Assembly (NCBI GenBank): GCA_022600935.1
Contig: JAHZJL010000240.1
Coordinates: 1 to 39,628, forward strand
Length of the DNA stretch: 39,628 nt
Reading direction: 5' to 3'
Source: Gammaproteobacteria bacterium
Lineage (GTDB): Bacteria > Pseudomonadota > Gammaproteobacteria > Methylococcales > DRLZ01
The position numbers and the translations under genes were made by a program. The notes under the pieces were generated by a model. It was not told the origin of the DNA and did not search any database. It was given only the letters and a program-made list of their open reading frames with translations. Position 1 is the stretch's first letter; each line of letters opens with the position of its first letter. Below, piece by piece: positions 31,205 through 39,628 of this stretch.

Positions 31205-31816
31205 TCAGGACGAAAAAGATACTCCAGTTTTATGAAAACCGCAATACCCATTCGGGTTTTTTGCTAAATATTGTTGATGATCCTGCTCAGCAAAGTAGTA
31301 AACCAGGAGAGGGCGAATCACTGTTGTCACTTCACCATAACCCGCACTGGATAAACGTTTTTGATAGTGCAGCCTTGACTGCTCGGCCTGTTCCTGTTGC
31401 TCTGCATTGACAGTCAATAGTATTGAACGATATTGGCTGCCGTTGTCATTGCCCTGACGCATTCCCTGAGTCGGGTCGTGAGCCTCCCAGAAATGGACCA
31501 ATAAGTCCTGGTAACTGATGATGCCAGGATCAAATACAATACGGACAACTTCTGCATGACCGGTTTTACCAGTGCAAACTTCCTTGTAATTCGGGTGCGG
31601 AGTGCTTCCGCCGCTATAGCCGACTGAAGTTGAATAAACACCGTTTAATTGCCAGAAATAACGTTCCGGCCCCCAGAAACAACCCAGACCCAGAACAGCT
31701 TGCTGATAACCGTCAGGGAAGGGCGGAATAATGGTATTGCCATTGACAAAGTGTGTTTTGTGAATGGTGAGAGGTTCCCAACGTCCGGGTAATGTAGCAT
31801 CGCAGATCACTGACAT
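31205..31816 (-). CDS. msrA: peptide methionine sulfoxide reductase A
   Basis: AVLGLGCFWGPERYFWQLNGVYSTSVGYSGG; FWEAHDPTQGMRQGND. Confidence 0.95.
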   Translation of the reverse strand: MSVICDATLPGRWEPLTIHKTHFVNGNTIIPPFPDGYQQAVLGLGCFWGPERYFWQLNGVYSTSVGYSGGSTPHPNYKEVCTGKTGHAEVVRIVFDPGIISYQDLLVHFWEAHDPTQGMRQGNDNGSQYRSILLTVNAEQQEQAEQSRLHYQKRLSSAGYGEVTTVIRPLLVYYFAEQDHQQYLAKNPNGYCGFHKTGVSFSS

Positions 31817-31885
31817 GGTAAAGTAATCCCAAGATTAATTAAATGGTCAACACACAAGTCTTTTAGCAGGATTATACAGCGTTTC

Positions 31886-32647
31886 ATGCATTGCAAAACT
31901 CTTTTAAGTACCATCATTCTGCTATTGCTCTGTCTGTTATTGAGTGGTTGCGTCTATTTAAGACTGTTAGAGCTCAAAAACCAGTTCAATGAATTTGATG
32001 ACTATATAATCATCAAAAAAGATGCCGGCTTTTCACTGTATTTCAAACAACCGATACTGGAAAAAACGGATATTTTAAATTTATCCAAATTAAGTCCAAC
32101 CCAGATTCTGTCTGATGATGACGGTGAAATCTGGACTTACCATTTTGACAAGATTCACAACCCTGACCAACACATACACCAACCCGTATCACTAGTTTTT
32201 CGTTTTCGCTTCAATCAACAGGACAAGCTGCAGCAATGGTTTTTCCCGGATGAATTTCTGGCAATCGTTCCTGATGAATTTCTGGAAGCCTCGTTACGTT
32301 CTCTGGGGCAGGCGACAATATTTAAATTATCCAGAAAGATCAAGGCCGATGTTACACGTTTAAATACATCAGCCAGTCCGCCTGATCAAGCATCCGTGCA
32401 AAAAGTGTTAGGTCCAGCGTATGAGATTGTCAATGAAAACACCTTTCAGCGATTCCTTTACCGGTTCAAGCTGAAAACTGACCGCATTGAAGAAGGATAC
32501 GAGGATCGTCAGATTGCATTGGTAAAACTGGATTTTGTACCGCTTAAACAAATATTGTTCAAAGCATCGCCGCGTTTTGCCGGTTTAAAGATATCGGTCA
32601 ATTATTCAAAATTACTTGGGCAAGACTATTTCAATGAATCAAAATAG
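31886..32647 (+). CDS. hypothetical lipoprotein
   Basis: LLLCLLLSGC lipobox; 253 aa. Confidence 0.7.
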   Translation: MHCKTLLSTIILLLLCLLLSGCVYLRLLELKNQFNEFDDYIIIKKDAGFSLYFKQPILEKTDILNLSKLSPTQILSDDDGEIWTYHFDKIHNPDQHIHQPVSLVFRFRFNQQDKLQQWFFPDEFLAIVPDEFLEASLRSLGQATIFKLSRKIKADVTRLNTSASPPDQASVQKVLGPAYEIVNENTFQRFLYRFKLKTDRIEEGYEDRQIALVKLDFVPLKQILFKASPRFAGLKISVNYSKLLGQDYFNESK

Positions 32648-32656
32648 GAGTTGATT

Positions 32657-33220
32657 GTGCCAAAAATACTTGCATTCTCGGGCAGCAGCCGGACTGGATC
32701 ATTCAATCAAAAACTGGTCACAATAGCCGCAGATGCTGCACGAGAAGAGGGCGCTGATGTCACAGTTATCAATCTGGGTGATTATCAATTACCAATTTAC
32801 AACGCTGATGCAGAATCAAGCAATGGTCTTCCTGAACACGCCAAAGCGTTAAAGCAAATTCTGATCGATCATGACGGCTTCCTGATCGCATCACCTGAAT
32901 ATAACAGCGCATTCAGTCCATTGCTTAAAAATGCCATTGACTGGGCATCGCGAAAAGAGAACGATCAGGAGCGTCCACTGGCTGCCTATAAAGGTAAATA
33001 TGCAGCTATCATGTCAGCCTCACCAGGAGCCCTGGGGGGACTTCGCGGGCTGGTTTTCCTGAGAATGCTGCTTTCAAATATAGGTGTATTGGTATTACCT
33101 GAGCAACATGCCATATCAAATGCTCACAAAGCATTTGATGGAAATGGACAGCTGGAAAATCCTGTGCAGCAACAAGCCATTCGCCAACTTGGTTCACAAC
33201 TGGTTCGTATAATTGGCTAA
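32657..33220 (+). CDS. NADPH-dependent FMN reductase family protein
   Basis: KILAFSGSSRTGSFNQKL; IASPEYNSAFSPLLKNAIDWASR. GTG 32657 with aggag upstream preferred over TTG 32651. Confidence 0.9.
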   Translation: MPKILAFSGSSRTGSFNQKLVTIAADAAREEGADVTVINLGDYQLPIYNADAESSNGLPEHAKALKQILIDHDGFLIASPEYNSAFSPLLKNAIDWASRKENDQERPLAAYKGKYAAIMSASPGALGGLRGLVFLRMLLSNIGVLVLPEQHAISNAHKAFDGNGQLENPVQQQAIRQLGSQLVRIIG

Positions 33221-33541
33221 ATAATCCTGATCTGCAGCGTTCACTCACTGCAATAATTTCGACAGGACTTAAATCCTCACTTACCTGCCGCAGTATATTA
33301 TCAGTACGCAGGTATAAATCGAAATCTGCTTTTTCTCTGAAATTACTCTTATCTATCATTGAATTGTAAATTCAATAATCCTTGCTTTCCTCACTTTATG
33401 AAAAACTCCCGGTTATCTTGATCAATGGATACTGTACACTTGTTGCGGTATTGAGCTAGCTCCGAATTTAATCTGGACAGAGAGTTATCTGGATTTGAAT
33501 ATCAGATCCGAATGACCCGTATCGTATGAATTGAATATCGA

Positions 33542-34759
33542 ATGAATAATTTAACCCAAACCATAATCCTTGCCGGGGGCAGGGGGAATCGCTTGTCTCC
33601 TCTGACTGAAGAACGCAGCAAACCGGCTGTACCGTTTGGCGGAAAATATCGAATTATCGATTTTGCTCTGGCCAACTGCCTGCACTCGGGGTTACGTAAA
33701 ATCCTTGTTTTAACCCAATACAAATCGTTTTCTCTGCAAAAACACTTACGCGATGGCTGGTCGGTTTTCAATCCTGAGCTTGGTGAATATATCACCTCTG
33801 TTCCACCACAAATGCAAGTCGGTAACCACTGGTATCGAGGAACAGCTGATGCGGTGTATCAAAATCTGAATCTGATTAAAAACAGTGGCGCTCAATGGAT
33901 TTTGATTTTATCCGGAGATCATATTTACCGCATGGACTATGCCGCCATGATCAAATATCACCGTGAGCATTCTGCCGACATGACGGTTGCCTGTATGCCC
34001 GTCAAAGTAAATGAAGCTCATGCTTTCGGGGTTATTTCAGTCGACCAGAATAATACAATCACAGCGTTCAGTGAAAAACCTGATTCACCGGCTGTTATTC
34101 CTGACGATCCCGATCACTCACTGGCATCGATGGGTATTTATGTGTTTTCAACTGAATTACTGATCGATGCATTAGAATCCGATTCCAGAAATGAAACATC
34201 TTCACACGATTTTGGCAAAGATATCATTCCGCAATTGATCAATGACTCGTCGATATTTGCCTATCGTTTCGGAACCACTGAAGGTCGAGTGACGCCGGAT
34301 CGCTATTGGCGAGATGTTGGAACAATTGACAGCTACTACAATGCCAACATGGATTTGCTGGCCACGATCCCTCCGCTGGATTTATACCAGTCCGACTGGC
34401 CTATCCGCAGTTATTCGGCCAAAAATCCACCCTTCAGAGCGATTCAAGGCGCATCGGCCCATGAAGGTGTGTTAATCAATTCAATGGCTGCCGGCGGAGT
34501 AATTATTTCAGGAGGTGGAGTCCATCACTCCATACTGTTTGCCAATGTTTTTGTTGATGACAAGGCCATGGTCAACAACTCCATTTTATTTGAAAATGTG
34601 CATGTCGGCCCAGATGCCCAACTGGTCAATTGCATCGTCGATAAAAACGTTACGATTCCAGCAGGTGAAACAATAGGCATCGATTCGGAAAAAGATGCAC
34701 AACGGTTTACAGTATCAGAGAATGGGATAGTCGTCGTACCCAAGAACTATCAGTTTTAG
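33542..34759 (+). CDS. glgC: glucose-1-phosphate adenylyltransferase
   Basis: TIILAGGRGNRLSPLTEERSKPAVPFGGKYRIIDFALANCLHSG; GTADAVYQN; LSGDHIYRMDY. Confidence 0.97.
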   Translation: MNNLTQTIILAGGRGNRLSPLTEERSKPAVPFGGKYRIIDFALANCLHSGLRKILVLTQYKSFSLQKHLRDGWSVFNPELGEYITSVPPQMQVGNHWYRGTADAVYQNLNLIKNSGAQWILILSGDHIYRMDYAAMIKYHREHSADMTVACMPVKVNEAHAFGVISVDQNNTITAFSEKPDSPAVIPDDPDHSLASMGIYVFSTELLIDALESDSRNETSSHDFGKDIIPQLINDSSIFAYRFGTTEGRVTPDRYWRDVGTIDSYYNANMDLLATIPPLDLYQSDWPIRSYSAKNPPFRAIQGASAHEGVLINSMAAGGVIISGGGVHHSILFANVFVDDKAMVNNSILFENVHVGPDAQLVNCIVDKNVTIPAGETIGIDSEKDAQRFTVSENGIVVVPKNYQF

Positions 34760-34885
34760 CTCAGTCAACTGACTTGCATACAATAAAAATGAATGCGCAT
34801 AATGTATATTATGTTAAATAGTGTACCTGGAATTGGATTGCCACTGGTCAGCTTCTGTTCGTTTAATCTCTAGAGTCTGCGCATA

Positions 34886-35203
34886 TTATTGCTCACGAGC
34901 CTTGCGTCGTTGTTTTGCTGCTTCGTACGCTTTTAATTGTTCTTCTGTAGCCGGTGTCTGGTAACGTTTCTTCCATTCTTCATACTTCATACCGTAAACT
35001 TTCTCACGTGCTGCATCATAGTCGATATCAATCTGACGGGTCTCAGCTTCCTGCTGATACCATTTAGCTAAACAGTTTCTGCAAAAATCGGCGAGAATCA
35101 TCAAATCCATATTCTGGACTTCTGTATGAGATTGGAGATGATTTAATAAACGTCTGAAAGCTGCTGCTTCCAGTTCAGTTTCAGTTGCTGATTTTTTGTC
35201 CAT
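34886..35203 (-). CDS. DUF1244 family protein
   Basis: AAAFRRLLNHLQSHTEVQNMDLMILADFCRNCLAKWY. Confidence 0.9.
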   Translation of the reverse strand: MDKKSATETELEAAAFRRLLNHLQSHTEVQNMDLMILADFCRNCLAKWYQQEAETRQIDIDYDAAREKVYGMKYEEWKKRYQTPATEEQLKAYEAAKQRRKAREQ

Positions 35204-35323
35204 GGTTTAATTCCGGTTGTAGTGATTGAGTCAATGAAAAAACAAGATAACTTGCATGTTTTTGTATGCCAAGAGATAATTAACTGTTTTGACAATTAAT
35301 TTATCAGGGTCATTAGTCAGTCT

Positions 35324-35884
35324 ATGAAAAAACTGTTATGGGATTTCTTTCCTATTGCGTTGTTTTTTATTGTCTATAAACAATTCGATATCTATACAGC
35401 AACGGCGACCCTGATGGGCGCATGTGCAATTCAGGTGTTATCCGGATGGATCATTAACCGAAAAGTCGAGACAATGCATATTGTCACTCTTGTTCTGGTT
35501 ATTGTACTGGGTTCTGCAACGCTATTTCTTCAGGATGAGCGTTTTATCAAATGGAAACCCTCTGTGGTCAATTGGTTATTTGCACTTGTGTTCTTTGGCA
35601 GTCATTTTATTGGCGAACGCCCGATAATTCAACGCATGATGTCCGGACACATTGAAATGCCGGATTTTGTCTGGTTTCGTTTAAGTATGAGCTGGATCGC
35701 CTTTTTTATTATCAGCGGGATTGCCAATGTCTATGTCATGTTTAATTTTGACACAGATACCTGGGTCAATTTTAAATTATTCGGAATGCTGGGTATGACC
35801 CTGATTTTCGTGATTCTGCAAACAATTTTCCTGTCAAAATATATCAAGGAAGACTCAGAAAATTCTGATATTGAAGGAATTTGA
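35324..35884 (+). CDS. yciB: septation protein A / inner membrane protein YciB
   Basis: [33 protein letters not shown]; multi-TM. Confidence 0.93.
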   Translation: MKKLLWDFFPIALFFIVYKQFDIYTATATLMGACAIQVLSGWIINRKVETMHIVTLVLVIVLGSATLFLQDERFIKWKPSVVNWLFALVFFGSHFIGERPIIQRMMSGHIEMPDFVWFRLSMSWIAFFIISGIANVYVMFNFDTDTWVNFKLFGMLGMTLIFVILQTIFLSKYIKEDSENSDIEGI

Positions 35885-36189
35885 CTGTGTTGTATGTCAT
35901 TGTTGCTGAAGATACTGATCATAGTCTTGAAAAAAGGCTGGCTGTCCGTCCAGCACATTTGCAACGTCTTGTTAAACTTCAGAATCAAGGCCGTCTGATT
36001 GTTGCTGGTCCCAATCCGGCTATCGATAATAACGACCCGGGTTCAGCAGGATTTACCGGCAGTGTCATTATTGCTGAATTCGACAATCTGGAACATGCAG
36101 AGTCATGGGCAGCTGATGACCCTTATCAAACAAGCGGTGTTTACAAAAATGTCACTGTCAAACCGTTTAAAATGGTGTTCCCACAATGA
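35881..36189 (+). CDS. yciI: YciI family protein
   Basis: [49 protein letters not shown]; start TTG 35881 or GTG 35887. Confidence 0.92.
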   Translation: MTVLYVIVAEDTDHSLEKRLAVRPAHLQRLVKLQNQGRLIVAGPNPAIDNNDPGSAGFTGSVIIAEFDNLEHAESWAADDPYQTSGVYKNVTVKPFKMVFPQ

Positions 36190-36464
36190 CAAACCGGGTT
36201 GATCAAATCAGAACGCTACTCACCCAGGCACTTGAACCAATCAGTCTGGAAATTGTCGATGATAGTGCAGCTCATGCAGGACATGCCGGAGCAAGGGACC
36301 ACGGGGGTGGGCATTTTCAAGTCCATATTGTTTCTAATAAGTTTAATACACTCTCAACAATCAAGCGACACCAACTAGTGTATCAGGCATTACAGTCAAT
36401 GATGCCATCCGATATTCATGCATTGAGTATTCAAGCCATCTCACCCCACGAATCAAAACCATAA
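36186..36464 (+). CDS. BolA family protein
   Basis: [55 protein letters not shown] overlap with yciI. Confidence 0.93.
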   Translation: MTNRVDQIRTLLTQALEPISLEIVDDSAAHAGHAGARDHGGGHFQVHIVSNKFNTLSTIKRHQLVYQALQSMMPSDIHALSIQAISPHESKP

Positions 36465-36494
36465 ATCAATCATAACATTAGAGGAAAACCTAAT

Positions 36495-37448
36495 ATGAAA
36501 CAAACATTTATCAAGGCATGTGTGTTAGGCAGCCTGACATTAGTTTCAGCCTGTAAGGAAGGTGGAGACGAAGGCTTCTCAGACGCGTTTGTTACCGAGG
36601 GGACAACTGTACTGGCTACTGTCAATGAGCAGCCAATTACCAAACAAGCTGTTGATACCGTCAAGGATGAATTCAACAAGCGCAGCCGGCAGCCTGTCAA
36701 TATCCCGGATGAACGATGGACAGAAGAGCTTGTTAACAGGGAATTATTGTATCAGGAAGCGAAAAAACAAGGTGTTTATAAAAACCCGGATATTCGCACT
36801 AAACTGGCCCTTTCAGCTCGAAGCATACTGTCCGACGCATATGTCCAGGATTACATGAAAGATGTTCAGGTTTCCGAGGCTGATATTCAAAAAGAATATG
36901 ATGCCTATGCAGACAAAATGAAGTCACCGGAATTCAAAGCCCGACATATCCTTGTCAAGGAAGAACAAACCGCAAAAGACATCATCGCAAAACTTGATAA
37001 AGGCGGTGATTTTTCCAAGCTGGCCAAAGAAAAATCTACCGGACCATCTGCCAAAAAAGGTGGTGAATTGGGCTGGTTTGTTCCCAAGCAAATGGTCCCT
37101 GCCTTCTCTGATGCTGTTGCAACACTGAACAATGGCGAATATACAAAGACACCAGTTAAAACACGATTTGGCTATCATGTCATTATCCGTGATGACTCCA
37201 GAGAAAAGCAGCCACCTTCACTGGACAAGATGAAAAATTCCATTGAATCTATGATCAAACAGAAAAAGCTTCAAGAACACGTCAAACAGTTACGTGAAAC
37301 ATCTAATGTCGTAATCAACAAAACAGAACCTGCACCTACAGCAGGAACACCTGCACAACCACAACCTGGTGCAGCAGGAACAACACCCCCACCAGTAAAA
37401 GTTGAACAGAAAGCACCTGCTCAACAACAAGCGCCAACACCAAAATAG
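36495..37448 (+). CDS. peptidyl-prolyl cis-trans isomerase, PrsA/parvulin type, lipoprotein-like
   Basis: EFKARHILVKEEQTAKDIIAKLDKGGDFSKLAKEKSTGPSAKKGGELGWFVPKQMVPAF; TRFGYHVI; Pro/Gln-rich tail. Confidence 0.93.
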   Translation: MKQTFIKACVLGSLTLVSACKEGGDEGFSDAFVTEGTTVLATVNEQPITKQAVDTVKDEFNKRSRQPVNIPDERWTEELVNRELLYQEAKKQGVYKNPDIRTKLALSARSILSDAYVQDYMKDVQVSEADIQKEYDAYADKMKSPEFKARHILVKEEQTAKDIIAKLDKGGDFSKLAKEKSTGPSAKKGGELGWFVPKQMVPAFSDAVATLNNGEYTKTPVKTRFGYHVIIRDDSREKQPPSLDKMKNSIESMIKQKKLQEHVKQLRETSNVVINKTEPAPTAGTPAQPQPGAAGTTPPPVKVEQKAPAQQQAPTPK

Positions 37449-37467
37449 CGCCCCCTGCCCTTCAATC

Positions 37468-37498
37468 AAAAAAGCCCTGTTGATACAGGGCTTTTTTT
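37468..37498 (+). terminator. intrinsic terminator after the yciB-yciI-bolA-foldase operon
   Basis: aaaaaaGCCCTGTtgatACAGGGCttttttt. Confidence 0.92.
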
Positions 37499-37843
37499 AT
37501 GCATATTCATTTTGTGTTGATTAAGTGTACCGAAAGTTACGGTCGTGAGATTAAAGTGTCTGGCAATACCAAGTATCTTTGTTCCAAATCAAATCCGAAC
37601 CCTTTGGTTCAAGGAGACATTGACGGCAAACTAAATTGGTGCGGACTTATTCGAACCTAATGGAATATTCTTTTATCAAGTTGGCTGACACTTTCACTTA
37701 ATGTGATCTGGATATATCTACTACACTTCATAAAAGTATTAACCCGTTTAAAACCATTGAACTTATTCGCTCTTAGAAACAAAGGGATTTTAAAATAGTT
37801 CTGATCAACAGATTGCTAGACTCTTAAATTTCAAGGGATCATC

Positions 37844-38761
37844 ATGATTAAAGCTAAAACCGTAAAATTTATAAAACTTGGACGATCCGGTGGCTGGGAA
37901 AAACGCTGTATCGTAAGTAATAAGCCAATGATAAGGCTTGGTTTTAACAACCCGCATCATCAAAAATGTTTAGATGGCGACTGGGATTTTATAAATCGTT
38001 ATTGGCTTGATTCGAAAACGAAAAAAAAGGCGACAGAAACCACAAACCAAATAAAAAATTTTTATACGCAACCTTCTACAACCATGTGGGTCACTTTTTT
38101 CAAACGCAAGCTTTATTGGTGCTTTGCTAAGGAGAGCGTGATACAGCTTGAGGATGGAAGTAGAATCAGAGAGGTTGATGGTCAATGGCAATCTTGCAAC
38201 ATAAAGGGTGAGCCACTATACATTGAAAATTTAAGTGGTAAGCTGACCAAAACCCAAATGTTTCGGGGCACAATTTGCTCTGTCAAAGAATCCAATTACC
38301 TTCTTAACAGAATTAATGCCTTAGAATTGCCAGAAGTTCAAAAGGCAAATGACTGTCTAAGTAACCTAGTTTCCAACATAAAGCCAGTGATCAAAAATCT
38401 TGGTTGGCAAGACTTTGAGCTGCTTGTTGACCTCGTTTTTTCTAATGCTGGTTGGCAACGAATAGCTACCCTAGGAAAAGCAGAGAAATCCATTGATCTT
38501 GATGTTATTTTTCCTGTGACTGGGCGACGTGCCTTTGTGCAAGTTAAATCGCAGTCTTCAAAAAATGAATTCAAGGACTATATTGAGCAATTCGAAGGTA
38601 TGCCGCAGTACGATGAAATGTATTATATCTGCCATACAGGAACTTCTGCTTTTAATGAAATGAAGCTTCCTAATAATATCCAACTCATCGGTTTGGATCA
38701 TATGGCAGAACTTACAGTTAATGCAGGACTTGTAAAATGGCTTATTACAAAGGCATCTTAA
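37844..38761 (+). CDS. solitary Mrr-like (PD-(D/E)xK) restriction endonuclease with separate N-terminal domain
   Basis: C-terminal WQDFELLVDLVFSNAGWQRIATLGKAEKSIDLDVIFPVTGRRAFVQVKSQ gives D..QxK; N-terminal region MIKAKTVKFIKLGRSGGWEKRC..LYWCFAKE. Confidence 0.75.
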   Translation: MIKAKTVKFIKLGRSGGWEKRCIVSNKPMIRLGFNNPHHQKCLDGDWDFINRYWLDSKTKKKATETTNQIKNFYTQPSTTMWVTFFKRKLYWCFAKESVIQLEDGSRIREVDGQWQSCNIKGEPLYIENLSGKLTKTQMFRGTICSVKESNYLLNRINALELPEVQKANDCLSNLVSNIKPVIKNLGWQDFELLVDLVFSNAGWQRIATLGKAEKSIDLDVIFPVTGRRAFVQVKSQSSKNEFKDYIEQFEGMPQYDEMYYICHTGTSAFNEMKLPNNIQLIGLDHMAELTVNAGLVKWLITKAS

Positions 38762-39269
38762 GCCTAACAAGCTCGCAGCTGTTACTAGAGCATTATACAA
38801 ACGAAGATTAAAAAAATTAAAGAGAACATCAAAATCATTTTTGTAACTTGTATGTTACTCAGCGAAAATACCTAATAAAGTACTTAACAGATTTTTTGTG
38901 CGTTTTTGCCCATATTCAGTTGTTTAATAACAACCCCTGAATAATAGCCACTGTTGAGCCATCATTAGTTGCACTGGCGTGTATTGATGATGAGAGATTG
39001 CTGGCCACTGACACAGTATTAACGCCTGATTCAGGCTTCAGTCATTGACAACATTGACGTTTTAAAATCGGTGAGATAATACTGTTTGTTGAGTAAGATC
39101 AGTTGTCTTCAGTTATGATTGTCAATTCCATTGATGTCGACAAAGCCATCCAGAATGCCAAAGCATGATCGTATTCAAAACTAGATAGATTTTGAGGACA
39201 CATTACATAACTCATCAATTCGGTTATATTTTAATCGTGATAACAGATAACAGAAAATGAGCATCAATC

Positions 39270-39578
39270 ATGAAGCCAAAGCAACGTGAACAGATAGTAG
39301 ATTTGAGCAATAAGATAGATATTTTGGACCACTTTATCTGTAGTCTTAGACAACAGTTTCTTACGTTTTCTGAAAACTTTGATTCAGCTCTTACCGAAGA
39401 TAAAGGTGAATTTACTACTGATGAGATCAGTCAACTTCTATGCTTTAACCAAAGATTATCCGACATTGAAGCGTATTTATGTGATTTGGGAGAAAAAGAA
39501 AGGGCATACCTAAAAGCTCGCGTTGCCAAGCCCAATGATTCATTAGACGATTACGAAATCGAAGCAACGCTTTATTAG
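39270..39578 (+). CDS. hypothetical protein
   Basis: 102-aa ORF MKPKQREQIVDLSNKIDILDHFICSLRQQF; no recognised family. Confidence 0.5.
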   Translation: MKPKQREQIVDLSNKIDILDHFICSLRQQFLTFSENFDSALTEDKGEFTTDEISQLLCFNQRLSDIEAYLCDLGEKERAYLKARVAKPNDSLDDYEIEATLY

Positions 39579-39598
39579 TCTCTCGTAAGGTTAAAACC

Positions 39599-39614
39599 TC
39601 CGCCTTTAGGCGGA
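39599..39614. terminator. terminator-like hairpin downstream of the 39270-39578 ORF
   Basis: TCCGCC-TTTA-GGCGGA; T-tract weak. Confidence 0.45.
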
Positions 39615-39628
39615 TAGATTTATCATTA

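Noticed and set aside
39024-39036. Palindrome GCCTGATTCAGGC and short ORF MIVNSIDVDKAIQNAKA nearby (about 39116-39169)
   Set aside because: Too short to support a terminator, att site or gene remnant without comparative data.

Overview
The window looks like a chromosomal segment from a gammaproteobacterium, made mostly of housekeeping genes. These include sodC, gloA, lplT-aas, tyrS, recA-recX-alaS-lysC, metH, msrA, glgC and a yciB-yciI-bolA-foldase operon. A few accessory pieces are present: a sulfotransferase / MurJ-like flippase / heparin-lyase-like cluster, and an AT-rich right end with a solitary Mrr-like restriction endonuclease. The most interesting signal is non-coding. Between a glutaredoxin-like gene downstream of metH and msrA there are two tandem copies (plus a third degenerate trace) of an apparent small RNA gene. 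Each full copy has an identical 19-nt upstream element at fixed distance from a TATAAT box, an identical 5' start, a compensated 5' hairpin, an identical GCAC-GAAA-GTGC hairpin, an unpaired anti-Shine-Dalgarno-like TTTCCTCCTCTTG segment, and a covarying intrinsic terminator. A second notable observation is a zinc-ribbon membrane protein gene frameshifted exactly at an HEAGH metallopeptidase-like motif. All calls come from reading the sequence and the supplied ORF track; no database searches were run.
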